Origin: Rhodococcus sp. IEGM 1409
Lineage (GTDB): Bacteria; Actinomycetota; Actinomycetes; Mycobacteriales; Mycobacteriaceae
Assembly: GCF_030056735.1 (NCBI RefSeq)
Contig: NZ_JASHKN010000008.1
Span: forward strand, 248,001-312,000
Direction of reading: 5' to 3'
DNA length: 64,000 nucleotides
Shown here piece by piece: positions 44,214-53,425 of the stretch. A program made the translations under genes and the position numbers. A model generated the notes under the pieces. The model did no database searches. It worked only from the letters and a program-made list of their open reading frames with translations, and had not been told where the DNA came from. Numbering within the stretch: position 1 is the stretch's first letter; each line of letters starts with the position of its first letter.

Positions 44214-45101
44214 ATGCGGAGCGATGGAGATACGTGGGATATCGTCAGTAGTGTCGGTCTCACCGCGCTGGCAGTCGCAACGTTCCGCGCATTGGAAAGC
44301 ACCCGCCCGGACGCGATCATCGAAGACAAGTTCGCATCGTGGTTCGTAGAAGCCGCAGCGGAGCCGCATTTCACAGCTCTTCTGAAAGATCCCGCGCTCC
44401 TCGGCGACACTCCCTTCGGCGGTTTCATGGGGTTGCGAACCCGGTTCTTCGACGAATTCTTCTTGTCGTCAACCGAATCCGGAGTCAAGCAGGCGGTAAT
44501 CGTTGCAGCGGGGTTGGATTCGCGCGCCTACCGACTGGACTGGACCTCCGGATCGACAGTCTTCGAAGTAGATCAACCAAAGGTGTTGGAGTTCAAGGCT
44601 GAAGTGCTCGCGGCGCGCGACGCCCAGCCGAAGACCGATCGACGCACAGTGCCTACCGATCTACGCAACGACTGGCCGACTGCGCTCGAGAGCGCTGGTT
44701 TCGATCGCAACGACCCCACTGCCTGGTCGGCAGAAGGCCTGCTCGCGTACCTCCCCGGCGCGGCCCACGATGCCTTGTTCGAGCGGATCGACGAACTCTC
44801 GGCCACTGGTAGTCGATTGGCGGTGAACGACTTTCCTGCCGGCACCGACCCGAGCAAGCTGGCGGCCATCAGGTCCAAGCACTTTGCCAAGAACCCGTTC
44901 GGCGATCTAGACATTTCGCAACTGTTCTACAGCGACAAACGATCCGATCCGGGCCAGTGGCTGACTGAACACAATTGGACCATCCGACGCTTCAGCTCGG
45001 TCGAGTTGGCAGAACTGTACGATCGTCAGATTCCTGATCTCCCCGAAGAGATCGCAGCACTGTCGACGAAACCGTCTTTCCTCGCCGCGACCAAGAACTA
45101 A
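44214..45101 (+). CDS. Class I SAM-dependent methyltransferase, LCMT/PF04072 family
   Basis: 295 residues. WDIVSSVGLTALAVATFRAL, the central AVIVAAGLDSRAYRLDW (SAM motif) and GLLAYLP segment are characteristic of the many mycobacterial putative SAM-dependent methyltransferases of the leucine carboxyl methyltransferase family. The substrate is unknown. GGAAGG lies 12 nt upstream of ATG 44214, a long spacing. It is monocistronic. Confidence 0.88.
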   Translation: MRSDGDTWDIVSSVGLTALAVATFRALESTRPDAIIEDKFASWFVEAAAEPHFTALLKDPALLGDTPFGGFMGLRTRFFDEFFLSSTESGVKQAVIVAAGLDSRAYRLDWTSGSTVFEVDQPKVLEFKAEVLAARDAQPKTDRRTVPTDLRNDWPTALESAGFDRNDPTAWSAEGLLAYLPGAAHDALFERIDELSATGSRLAVNDFPAGTDPSKLAAIRSKHFAKNPFGDLDISQLFYSDKRSDPGQWLTEHNWTIRRFSSVELAELYDRQIPDLPEEIAALSTKPSFLAATKN

Positions 45102-45220
45102 TTCTCGCGGTCTTCACGAAAGTTCCTCGGGTGCAGCATTTCTCCCATCTGTCCAGCTTCAACGTGCGTGTCACCACTACAAGTGGTTGACGGTACTCGA
45201 GGATGAGCAGATTCAGTACT

Positions 45221-45251
45221 TCAGGCGGAGTATGTCTACACCTCAGGCGGA
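45221..45251 (+). promoter_or_regulatory. Direct repeat TCAGGCGGA with 22-bp period
   Basis: TCAGGCGGA occurs at 45221-45229 and 45243-45251, two helical turns apart and 34 bp upstream of the lipoprotein start. It is a possible activator or response-regulator site. Confidence 0.45.
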
Positions 45252-45285
45252 CGCGCGCCGAAGAAAATGCTGATGAAATCAGTCC

Positions 45286-46692
45286 ATGAAACTCGAACAC
45301 ACACGAAGGAAGAGTCGCCCGCTCACGCTGGTGGCACTTGCCTCCGCAGCGGTATTCGCCCTCGCCGCATGCACTTCCGGATCTGATTCTGCACAAACCT
45401 CCGATAGCAGCACAAAGGTCTCCACCACCGAGGCACCCGCAACAGTCAAAATCCCGGACAGCTCCGTCGGCAAGCAGGTCACCTGGCTTCTCGATATGTT
45501 CAACACGAGTACGCCGTTGACCCAGGAAGAAATCGCCGAACATTTCGTACCCACCGCACCCGTTGTCCTGACACCAGCGGACTTCGACTCCATCCGGGCC
45601 GGACAACCCTGGACAACAGTGAATTACAAGGGAGGCGACACCGATGGCACCGTTTCCATCACCAGCACCACCGGCGGTGCGTTCGACATCAACGTCGTCG
45701 TCGACGGCAACGGGTTGGTCCTGGGAATGGCGATCACACCGACCAAGGACGATCATGTCCCGGCTGCATCGTGGCAAGAACTCGAGACAGCTGTCAAGGC
45801 GCTTCCCGCGCCGACCAATCTGACCGTCACCGAGGTCACCGGAGGAAAGAACGCCGAAGTCTTCAGTGTCGGCGATACCTCACCCCAGCCCACAGGGTCA
45901 ACGATCAAGCTGTACGTTCTCGGCGCGGTCGCGACGGCTGTCGAGAACGGGACACTCTCGTGGGATCAGAAGCTCACCATCACCGACGACCTCAAGTCGA
46001 TGCCCGGCGGGACCATGCAGGACCTGCCGTCGGGAACCGAAGTCACGGTCCGGGAAACCGCCGGCAAGATGATCTCGATCAGCGACAACACCGCCACTGA
46101 CATGCTGATCGCTGCGGTCGGGCGCGAGCAGGTCGAAGCCGGGTTCGTCCCGATGGGCATGGCGGATCCTTCGCTCAACATTCCGCTGAAGCCGACCCGC
46201 GCACTGTTCCAACTCGGCTGGGGCAACGATGGCGCACAACGTATTGCCTGGCGCGACGGAACCCCGGACGAGCGTCGAGCGATACTGGCGGCACTACCTG
46301 GCGGCCTGGTGAACATCCCGGTGTCCGCATTCACCACCCCCGCATGGCCTTTCGACATCGACTGGTTCGCCTCGCCCGCCGACCTGCGTGCCGCGTTGGT
46401 CTCGTTGCAAGAGATGGCGAAGACCGAGAGCGGTGCACCGGTTCGAGACATACTCGCCGAAGATCCGGCGCTCAGTGACGCTTCCGCGAAATGGTTCACC
46501 TACGGCGGATTCAAGGGCGGCAGCTCCATCGGGGTCCTTGCGGGTGCCTATTATGTGGAACACGACGATCGTGCCTGGGTTGTCACCATGCAAACTCATG
46601 GTGACGAGGCTGCACTGGTTGCCGACCCGGCTCTGTACTTCGATCCGGTCGACGACGCGATGCTCTTGATCCAGAAGGATGCGACCAGCTAG
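45286..46692 (+). CDS. Lipoprotein serine hydrolase, class A beta-lactamase-like
   Basis: 468 residues. The signal peptide ends at the lipobox LAAC (Cys29), followed by a Ser/Thr-rich linker and an N-terminal domain (about 55-165, with PLTQEEIAEHFVP) of the kind found in exported Cpe/ORF12-like beta-lactamase-fold proteins. The catalytic domain has STIK (Ser205, Lys208), SDN (266-268) and KGG (410-412, in place of KTG). It should be anchored outside the membrane and hydrolyse an amide or ester, possibly cell-wall related; the atypical third motif makes clinical-type beta-lactamase activity uncertain. It ends in a strong terminator. Confidence 0.85.
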   Translation: MKLEHTRRKSRPLTLVALASAAVFALAACTSGSDSAQTSDSSTKVSTTEAPATVKIPDSSVGKQVTWLLDMFNTSTPLTQEEIAEHFVPTAPVVLTPADFDSIRAGQPWTTVNYKGGDTDGTVSITSTTGGAFDINVVVDGNGLVLGMAITPTKDDHVPAASWQELETAVKALPAPTNLTVTEVTGGKNAEVFSVGDTSPQPTGSTIKLYVLGAVATAVENGTLSWDQKLTITDDLKSMPGGTMQDLPSGTEVTVRETAGKMISISDNTATDMLIAAVGREQVEAGFVPMGMADPSLNIPLKPTRALFQLGWGNDGAQRIAWRDGTPDERRAILAALPGGLVNIPVSAFTTPAWPFDIDWFASPADLRAALVSLQEMAKTESGAPVRDILAEDPALSDASAKWFTYGGFKGGSSIGVLAGAYYVEHDDRAWVVTMQTHGDEAALVADPALYFDPVDDAMLLIQKDATS

Positions 46693-46724
46693 AGCGCACG
46701 TCCCAGCTCGAGCACATATTACCG

Positions 46725-46765
46725 AAAGGCCTGTCCCGACAAGCGAATCGTTGGGGCAGGCCTTT
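46725..46765. terminator. Bidirectional hairpin terminator
   Basis: AAAGGCCTGTCCC (46725-46737) pairs with GGGGCAGGCCTTT (46753-46765) with one GU pair and a 15-nt loop; TTTG follows on the plus strand. It separates the lipoprotein gene from the convergent ornithine cyclodeaminase-family gene. Confidence 0.85.
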
Positions 46766-46773
46766 GTCATCCC

Positions 46774-47727
46774 TCAGGAAAGTACGACGCTCTCGAGTCT
46801 GTCCGCAATCGCTTTGCCGACGCCCCAGTCGAGTGCTGCGCACCCGACCGACTTGAACACCGTGCGACCGTGACGCTCCACGCCGGATTCCATTACCGCG
46901 CCCAGTGATCGGAGGTCGGAGATGGGGAACTCCCGCTCGATTGCCGACCGGACTTCACCCGACCCCTCCAGACATCCGGCAACGTCGTCGAGGACGGTGA
47001 CCGTCGAAGCATCGATGAGCCCGGCAGGGAGTTCCGTCATCGACGGTCGGAAAGATCCGACTGCATTGACGTGGACGTTCGCCGGGAGTGCCTCCAGGTC
47101 GAACAAAGGTGACGTGGCGCCGGTCGCGCAACACACCACGTCAGCATTTTCGACACATTCGTTTGCCGACCCTGCTACCGAAAACCGGAGTCCTGGATGC
47201 CGCACTTTTGCTTCGTCGACAAATCGTTGCGCGTGTGCGAGAGTCCGGCTGTATACCGAAATCTCCTCGAATTCCCGCACTGCGCAGCAGGAGTCAAGTT
47301 GTGTCGCAGCCTGGGCGCCGGAGCCGAGGATCGCCAGACGCCGGACCCTTTCTGGCGCCAGTACGTCCGTTGCCACGCCAGAGACCGCACCGGTTCGCAG
47401 CGCGGTGAACCGGTGGGCTTCCACGCTGAATCGCGGAAGTCCGGTGGCTCCGTCGTACCAGAGCACAGTGCCTTCGATGCGCCTGCTTCCGTTGATGTCG
47501 TAGATCGTCAACGTCTTGACAACGGCGTCGCGGGTGGTCCGATGCAGTGCAGACATCACGAGCAACTGGCCGTCCGCCACGACCGTGCGCGGCGGTTGTT
47601 CGAGCCGCCCCTCGTGAAGTTCGGTGATGGCACCGGCCACCGCTGCGACGGCGACCCCGACCGGAATCAGCGAGTCGAGCCTGGCGAGGTCGATGTGTGG
47701 TGCCACTGCATGATCTTCGATTTCCAT
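46774..47727 (-). CDS. Ornithine cyclodeaminase/mu-crystallin family enzyme
   Basis: 317 residues, usual length. RRLAILGSGAQAATQLD is the NAD(P) site, and VVKTLTIYDINGSRR with MSALHRTT cover the substrate pocket (Lys and Arg). The family includes ornithine cyclodeaminase, L-alanine dehydrogenase and delta1-pyrroline-2-carboxylate/imine reductases; sequence alone does not decide. Divergence from a peptide importer, and linkage to a D-amino acid oxidoreductase that would make 2-oxo or imino acids, favours an imine reductase or amino-acid dehydrogenase role. The shared promoter region suggests co-regulation by the GntR protein. Confidence 0.86.
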   Translation of the reverse strand: MEIEDHAVAPHIDLARLDSLIPVGVAVAAVAGAITELHEGRLEQPPRTVVADGQLLVMSALHRTTRDAVVKTLTIYDINGSRRIEGTVLWYDGATGLPRFSVEAHRFTALRTGAVSGVATDVLAPERVRRLAILGSGAQAATQLDSCCAVREFEEISVYSRTLAHAQRFVDEAKVRHPGLRFSVAGSANECVENADVVCCATGATSPLFDLEALPANVHVNAVGSFRPSMTELPAGLIDASTVTVLDDVAGCLEGSGEVRSAIEREFPISDLRSLGAVMESGVERHGRTVFKSVGCAALDWGVGKAIADRLESVVLS

Positions 47728-47782
47728 CGTTTTTCGATTCCGTTTCTCGGGGTGTACTTCAGGGCTAGTTCACTGAAATTCC

Positions 47783-47814
47783 TTGACATCCAATCGGTAA
47801 GGTATTACACCTAA
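47783..47814 (+). promoter_or_regulatory. Promoter and GntR-type operator of the peptide importer operon
   Basis: TTGACA (47783-47788) is a consensus -35. AGGTATTACACCT (47800-47812) is an AGGT-N5-ACCT palindrome over the -10 region. Its core AGGTATTACA recurs, inverted, in the leader of the gntR gene at 59165-59174, which argues that the GntR protein binds both. Confidence 0.7.
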
Positions 47815-47877
47815 TGCATCCTCGCAAGGCTCCGTACGAACCCGCCGTTCCGAACGAACGGCCCGAAGGTGGATCTG

Positions 47878-49464
47878 ATGGACAAAACAATGACGCGGTT
47901 CTCGAGGCGTACCGCTCTGGTCGGAACTGCAACTGCACTCGCACTGGTTCTCGGTGGTTGTTCAGGCGCAGCAAAGGACGCAGGCGCCTCGTCCGGGCCC
48001 GCCGGCGAGCCGCAGCGGGGCGGTGAACTGCGAGTTTCGATCGGCGCAGAACCGATTGCACCTGCGTTCGACATGGGAACAATGGCCGTCACCTCGGTGG
48101 GCACGGCATCGATCGCCACCCTCGCCTACAACGGATTGGTGGACTTCCATGACGGTCAGCCGGTACCCGAACTCGCTACGGCGTGGAAGCAGACCTCCCC
48201 CACTCAATACGTCTTCACCCTTCGCGATGATGTGAAGTTCACCGACGGAACGCCGTTCGATGCCGAAGCCGTCAAATTCAATCTCGATCGATTGCTCGAC
48301 CCGAACGGAACGGGTGCGAACCTGCCTCCGTCTTTGGAATCGGTCGAGGTCAGCGGACCCAACGAAGTAACCATGAATCTCTCCACCCCGGCCGGCGGAT
48401 TCGTCGCCTCGTTGCGCCGTGGACGGGTGATGATGATGTCCCCCACCGCCGTGACGCAGTACGCCAAGACCGATCCGTTCAAAGCTTCGGTGGGCACCGG
48501 TCCGTACAAGTTCGAGGAGTACAAGACCGGTCAGTACATCAGGCTCGTCCGCAACGACGACTACTGGGCTGACGACAACTACCTGGATTCGATCAAGATC
48601 TCGATCCTTCCGGACCCGACCACCTCGATGCAGGCATTCGTCAACGGGGAACTCGATGTTCTCGGTGTGACACCGGCCCAACTCGCACAAGTCAAAAGCC
48701 GAGGCAACTCGGTCATCAAGACGTCGATCAGCAACACGTTCAACTACGTCAGTTTCAACCAGGCGGTCAAGCCTTTCGACAACGTCGACGTCCGCCGTGG
48801 ATTCTCTGCGGCGATCAACCGTGACGGTATCGCACAGGGCATTTACCAGGGATATGCCGATCCGGCGAGTGGGCCACTCAGCCCGAAAATCGGCGATGCA
48901 TACTCGGACCTCTCCGGCCTTACCTCGCAGACGTTTTCAACAGACAAGGCAAAGGAATTCCTGAAGACCGGAAACTTCGACTTCGGTACGACGATTCCGT
49001 TCAGCACCTTCACACAGGTCCCGTTCTCGACCGAAGCTGATGCGGTTGCCGAACAGTTCCAGAATGTCGGCGTCAAAGTCGACATGAGCAAAGAGGAGTT
49101 CGGATCCTGGGCTCAGAAGATCTACACAGCAAAGAATTTCACGGTCATGAACAGCGGCCAGACCACGGCCACCGTCGATCCCGACGAGATTCTCTACCCT
49201 TTGTTCCACAGTAAGGGTGATCTGAACGCCTCCTCGATCAACGACCCCGAACTCGACAAGCTGCTCGACGATGCTCGCGCCGAACAAGATCCGCAGCGAC
49301 GGGCACAGATGTACCAGCAGGCGTCCAAGCTGATCGCGGACAAAGCCTACGCAGCGTTCACCGTGTACCCGCAGAAGATCGCCGCAACCAGCCCGTCGGT
49401 CGGCGGATACGAATTCACGGAGGGTGGCACCAATCCGCTCTCGAGGGTTTGGCTCGCCAAGTGA
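47878..49464 (+). CDS. Oligopeptide/dipeptide ABC transporter substrate-binding lipoprotein
   Basis: 528 residues. A signal sequence with RFSRRTALVG (twin-arginine-like) ends in lipobox LGGC (Cys at about 27). The SBP_bac_5 fold follows: VPELATAWKQTSPTQYVFTL, DDVKFTDGTPFDAEAVKFNL, GTGPYKFEEYKTGQYI. It captures peptides, or another family-5 ligand, outside the cell. ATG 47878 is preceded by AAGGTGG; GTG 47869 is also in frame. The stop overlaps the first permease start by GTGA. First gene of the long operon to 58447. Confidence 0.9.
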   Translation: MDKTMTRFSRRTALVGTATALALVLGGCSGAAKDAGASSGPAGEPQRGGELRVSIGAEPIAPAFDMGTMAVTSVGTASIATLAYNGLVDFHDGQPVPELATAWKQTSPTQYVFTLRDDVKFTDGTPFDAEAVKFNLDRLLDPNGTGANLPPSLESVEVSGPNEVTMNLSTPAGGFVASLRRGRVMMMSPTAVTQYAKTDPFKASVGTGPYKFEEYKTGQYIRLVRNDDYWADDNYLDSIKISILPDPTTSMQAFVNGELDVLGVTPAQLAQVKSRGNSVIKTSISNTFNYVSFNQAVKPFDNVDVRRGFSAAINRDGIAQGIYQGYADPASGPLSPKIGDAYSDLSGLTSQTFSTDKAKEFLKTGNFDFGTTIPFSTFTQVPFSTEADAVAEQFQNVGVKVDMSKEEFGSWAQKIYTAKNFTVMNSGQTTATVDPDEILYPLFHSKGDLNASSINDPELDKLLDDARAEQDPQRRAQMYQQASKLIADKAYAAFTVYPQKIAATSPSVGGYEFTEGGTNPLSRVWLAK

Positions 49465-50492
49465 GCGTGATCGAAGCGGTACCTGATTCCGATATTCCTC
49501 CGAAGGAGAGAGAGCCCGCGCCTTCGTCCGGCCGGCTGCGTCGAATCGCGCGCACCCTGTTGATCAACGCCGCGCAACTGGGAATCGTCGGACTCGCCGC
49601 GACTTTCCTGATGTTCGTGCTTCTTCGGACAATCCCCGGTGACCCCGCTCGCACAGTGAGCGGGCCCGGCGGGTCTGTCAGTCCTGAGCAGATCGCACGT
49701 ATTCGTTCCGAACTCGGCCTCGACAAGCCGGTGGTAGTGCAGTACTTCGACTGGCTGTCCGCAGCCGCTCGTGGCGATCTCGGAAAGTCGTTGGTGCTCA
49801 ACGACTCGGTGACGACCTTGCTATCCGACCGAATCGTCGTAACACTCCAACTGGGCATGTACGCACTTGCCTTCGCATTGTTGGTGGCGGTACCACTGAG
49901 CGTCCTCGCTTCGAGGTTCACCAGCGATCGCGCGAACCGGAGTGTGCGACTGGTCGGAACGCTGGGTATCGCAGTACCCAGCTTCTGGTTGGCTCTCCTG
50001 TTGATCATCGCGTTTCAGAACGTCTTGCCGACGTTTGGATACTCGTCGATCAGCGACGGTATCGGTGCACATTTCCAACACATGATTCTTCCGACCATCG
50101 CGCTGGGTGTCGGTATGTCGACTCTGCTCTTCGAAACCACGCGTGCGTCATTGATCGGCACACTCAACTCCGATTACGTCCGCACGGCCCGGTCATTCGG
50201 GATCCCCGAGCGCCGCGTTTACTCTCGATACGCACTACGGAACGCACTGCTTCCCACCGTGACCATCGCCGGACTGGAGATGGGCGCGCTGATGGGTGGA
50301 GCGCTACTCGTCGAAAATGCTTTTGCCGTACCCGGTATGGGCCGACTCCTCGTTCAATCCGTCTTGGCTCGCGACTACACAGTGGTGCAAGGTTGCATCC
50401 TCGTGCTGGTCATCGTCGTCGTATCTGTCAATCTTCTGATGGATGTCGTCTATTCCTTCATCGATCCCAGAGTCAGGACCGACAATGACTGA
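49461..50492 (+). CDS. Dipeptide ABC transporter permease, DppB type
   Basis: 343 residues from the GTG that overlaps the preceding stop. About six membrane segments; FLMFVLLRTIPGDPARTVSG and SPEQIARIRSELGLDKPVVV are typical of DppB/OppB N-termini, and YVRTARSFGIPERRVYSRYA is the EAA loop contacting the ATPase. It pairs with the DppC-type permease, whose gene overlaps by 8 bp. Confidence 0.92.
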   Translation: MSVIEAVPDSDIPPKEREPAPSSGRLRRIARTLLINAAQLGIVGLAATFLMFVLLRTIPGDPARTVSGPGGSVSPEQIARIRSELGLDKPVVVQYFDWLSAAARGDLGKSLVLNDSVTTLLSDRIVVTLQLGMYALAFALLVAVPLSVLASRFTSDRANRSVRLVGTLGIAVPSFWLALLLIIAFQNVLPTFGYSSISDGIGAHFQHMILPTIALGVGMSTLLFETTRASLIGTLNSDYVRTARSFGIPERRVYSRYALRNALLPTVTIAGLEMGALMGGALLVENAFAVPGMGRLLVQSVLARDYTVVQGCILVLVIVVVSVNLLMDVVYSFIDPRVRTDND

Positions 50493-51369
50493 GTCATTCG
50501 GGGCTGCGTCTTCCCCAATCGCGCCGAGCACACGTCAGCGGCGCCGATTCATGGCCCGCATTCTCTCCTTGCCCGGCCAGAAGGTGGCATGGAGCATTCT
50601 GTTCGTACTGGTATCTGCGGCCGTGCTCGCGCCTCTTCTCGCGCCGCACTCCCCCAACGTCCAAGATCTCACGTCGACCCTTGCCCCACCCAGCGGTGAG
50701 CATCTCCTCGGAACCGACGATCTGGGTCGAGATCAGTTGAGCCGTCTACTGTTCGGACTCCGCACGTCACTCACTATCAGTGCTGCCGTGACGTTGGGTG
50801 TCATGGTCATCGGGCTACCGCTGGGAATGCTGGCAGGTTTCACCCGAGGAATTGCGAACACCGTCATCGCTCGGCTCATCGATGTCGGGTTGGCTTTGCC
50901 GTCGTTGCTGCTCGCACTAGCGCTCATTGCCGCGATGGGAGCCGGGGTCACCAGCACGGTCATCGCTCTCGTTGCGGGCTACACGCCGTATCTCGCACGG
51001 GTCACCCGCAGTGTCGTGCTCAAGATACGTGAAGAGGAATACATCGACAGCGCAGCCGTGAGCGGAGTTCCGACCTGGCGCATCATCGTTCGGCACGTCA
51101 CGCCGAACATGATCGAATCAGTGTCGGTTCAGCTCACCCTGATCTTCGCCTTCACCGTTATCGCCGAAGCCGGGCTCAGCTTCGTCGGCCTCGGTATCCA
51201 GCCACCGACCTCGTCTCTGGGCAACATGCTCGCCCTCGGGTCGACCCACAGCATCGACCTGCCTTTGATGTCGATAGTCCCCGGATGCACCATCGCCCTC
51301 GTCGTCATCACTCTGCTGGTCTGTGGAGACGGCCTTCGCCACGCGCTCGACCCGAGGAGCAACCGATGA
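50485..51369 (+). CDS. Dipeptide ABC transporter permease, DppC type
   Basis: 294 residues from ATG 50485, which overlaps the preceding gene. APLLAPHSPNVQDL and the HLLGTDDLGRDQLSRLLFGL segment are DppC/OppC signatures, and EEYIDSAAVSGVPTWRIIVR is the EAA loop. Six membrane segments expected. It forms the transport channel with the DppB-type protein. The stop overlaps the first ATPase start (ATGA). Confidence 0.92.
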   Translation: MTESFGAASSPIAPSTRQRRRFMARILSLPGQKVAWSILFVLVSAAVLAPLLAPHSPNVQDLTSTLAPPSGEHLLGTDDLGRDQLSRLLFGLRTSLTISAAVTLGVMVIGLPLGMLAGFTRGIANTVIARLIDVGLALPSLLLALALIAAMGAGVTSTVIALVAGYTPYLARVTRSVVLKIREEEYIDSAAVSGVPTWRIIVRHVTPNMIESVSVQLTLIFAFTVIAEAGLSFVGLGIQPPTSSLGNMLALGSTHSIDLPLMSIVPGCTIALVVITLLVCGDGLRHALDPRSNR

Positions 51370-52364
51370 CGATACCGCTACTGTCGATCACGGATCTCCG
51401 TGTAGCACTGGTCGACAATCCCGCACTGCGACCGGTCGACGGAGTCAGCTTCCACATAGATTCGGGTGAGAGCGTCGCCCTGGTCGGTGAAAGCGGCTGC
51501 GGCAAATCAGTGACGTCGTACTCCGTACTCGGTCTCCTCGAAGGCTCGCTGGCGGCGCATGGAGAGATGGTCTTCGACGGGCGACAATTCGACATGTCCG
51601 ACCGTGGTGCGCTGGCCCCGCTTCGTGGCACCGACATTGCGATGATCCCCCAGGACCCCGGAACCTCGTTGAACCCAGTGGTGAGCATCGAACGACAGCT
51701 CGGCGATCTCGTCCGCATCCACCACAAGCTCACCAAACGCGTTGCAGCCAAACGAGTACGCGAACTGCTGGCCCGAGTCGGGATTCCGGCCCCGGATCGG
51801 GTGGCCGGTGCGTTTCCTTTCGAACTGTCCGGTGGCATGCGCCAACGTGTACTCATCGCAATGGCTCTGGCCTGCGAGCCGACGATGCTCATCGCCGATG
51901 AGCCGACCACCGCACTGGACACAACAGTGCAGGCGCAGATCATGGATCTGTTGCAAAGTCTCATCGCAGACGAGGGGATGTCGATGATGTTCATCTCCCA
52001 CGATCTCGGACTGGTTGCACAACAATGCAACCGGGCGTACGTGATGTACGCGGGCAAGATCGTCGAATCCGGATCGGTCGACAACGTACTGCGGGAACCG
52101 CAGCACCCGTACACGCATGCGCTGGTCGACTGTTTGGAAAGCATGAACTCGGGTGCTCGACGCTTGAAGACGGTACGAGGGATCGTGCCGCCGTTGCCTG
52201 ACCGAAACCACGGTTGCCACTTCGCCCCACGCTGCGACCGCGCAGGCAACGAATGCCTGTCCAGCTCACCTGAACTCGAAAGCAGCGGACACAGTCTCGT
52301 GGCCTGTCTGCACCCGATGACAGGCTCACATCAGCGCGTCTTGGCAAGTGAGGTGGCTCGATGA
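51366..52364 (+). CDS. Peptide ABC transporter ATP-binding protein, DppD type
   Basis: 332 residues. Walker A GESGCGKS (about 41-48), Q-loop IPQDPGTSLNP, signature LSGGMRQRV, Walker B LIADEPTTALD, H-loop FISHDLG, and a C-terminal oligopeptide/dipeptide (oligo_HPY) region with HGCHFAPRCDRAGNEC cysteines. It forms the ATPase heterodimer with the next gene's product. Both ends overlap neighbours by ATGA. Confidence 0.93.
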   Translation: MTIPLLSITDLRVALVDNPALRPVDGVSFHIDSGESVALVGESGCGKSVTSYSVLGLLEGSLAAHGEMVFDGRQFDMSDRGALAPLRGTDIAMIPQDPGTSLNPVVSIERQLGDLVRIHHKLTKRVAAKRVRELLARVGIPAPDRVAGAFPFELSGGMRQRVLIAMALACEPTMLIADEPTTALDTTVQAQIMDLLQSLIADEGMSMMFISHDLGLVAQQCNRAYVMYAGKIVESGSVDNVLREPQHPYTHALVDCLESMNSGARRLKTVRGIVPPLPDRNHGCHFAPRCDRAGNECLSSSPELESSGHSLVACLHPMTGSHQRVLASEVAR

Positions 52365-53347
52365 CTACACACCAGTTCGTTTCCAAACACGAAGTTGCCC
52401 GCTTGGAAGGGATCACCCATTCCTTCCGCACACGTCTGGGCGGCCGCGCCGTGCAGGCACTCCGGGGCGTCGACCTGTCGATCCCGGCAGGGCGGTCTCT
52501 TGGACTGGTCGGTGAAAGCGGAAGCGGCAAGTCCACTCTCGGTCGGGTTGTGACCGGCCTGCTCGAGCCGTCCGGCGGCAGCCTGGAAATACTGGGGCAG
52601 CGTGTCACCGGCAAAACCTCTCGCAAGCGAACCCCGGGATCTGTGCAGATGATCTTCCAGAATCCGCGCGCATCGATAGATCCGAAGCTACCGATCTGGC
52701 GTGCCGTCGCCGAACCACTACGCATAGGCGGGCATTCGGCGCGACGCAAGGACGTCAACGACTTGCTCGACCGCGCCGGACTGAGTGCGTCGTACGGAGA
52801 CATGTACGCGCACCAGCTTTCGGGTGGGCAGTGCCAGCGAGTGGCGATCGCACGCGCCGTCGCGGCGAAACCGCAACTCATCGTTGCCGACGAACCTGTC
52901 TCCGCCCTGGACGTTTCGGTGCAGGCACAGATCCTCAACCTCCTCAAGGATATTCAAGAGGACTCCGGAACATCCTTCCTTTTCATCAGCCACGATCTAG
53001 GCGTCGTTCGATTCTTCTGCGACGAGGTTGCCGTCCTGTATCTGGGTCAGGTGCAGGAGTACGGTTCGACCGAGAGCATTCTGACCGAACCTGCACACCC
53101 ATACACGCGGGCATTGGCCTCGGCATCGCCGACACTGTTCTCCGAAGCTGCGCGAGAGCGAATCATCCTCGCGGGCGAGCCTCCGAAGCCTGACAACCCG
53201 CCGAGCGGCTGCGTCTTTCACGAGAGATGTCACCTGCGCATCGGCGCGATCTGCGACACGATCTCGCCCCCGACCTATTCCACGCCTTCAGGTGAGGCGC
53301 GTTGTCATCTTTACGCCCCGACTCACTCCGCGAGTTCACTGCTTTGA
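52361..53347 (+). CDS. Peptide ABC transporter ATP-binding protein, DppF type
   Basis: 328 residues. Walker A GESGSGKST, signature LSGGQCQRV, Walker B IVADEPVSALD, H-loop FISHDLG and a C-terminal PPSGCVFHERCHLRIGAIC cysteine cluster. Together with the DppD-type protein it energises the importer. The stop lies in the first unit of a 17-18-bp tandem repeat that fills the gap before the hydrolase gene. Confidence 0.93.
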   Translation: MTTHQFVSKHEVARLEGITHSFRTRLGGRAVQALRGVDLSIPAGRSLGLVGESGSGKSTLGRVVTGLLEPSGGSLEILGQRVTGKTSRKRTPGSVQMIFQNPRASIDPKLPIWRAVAEPLRIGGHSARRKDVNDLLDRAGLSASYGDMYAHQLSGGQCQRVAIARAVAAKPQLIVADEPVSALDVSVQAQILNLLKDIQEDSGTSFLFISHDLGVVRFFCDEVAVLYLGQVQEYGSTESILTEPAHPYTRALASASPTLFSEAARERIILAGEPPKPDNPPSGCVFHERCHLRIGAICDTISPPTYSTPSGEARCHLYAPTHSASSLL

Positions 53348-53389
53348 TCAGTTTCACCGCTTTGATCAGGTCACTGCCTTGATCGAAAC
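53341..53389. repeat. 17-18-bp tandem repeat with TTTGATCA core (three units)
   Basis: GCTTTGATCAGTTTCAC, CGCTTTGATCAGGTCACT and GCCTTGATCGAAAC follow one another from 53341. The first unit includes the stop of the ATPase gene. The GATC cores are spaced 17 and 18 bp apart. Confidence 0.75.
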
Positions 53390-53425
53390 ATTCGCCTTTA
53401 CAACAACTACCCGGAACGGAAGACC

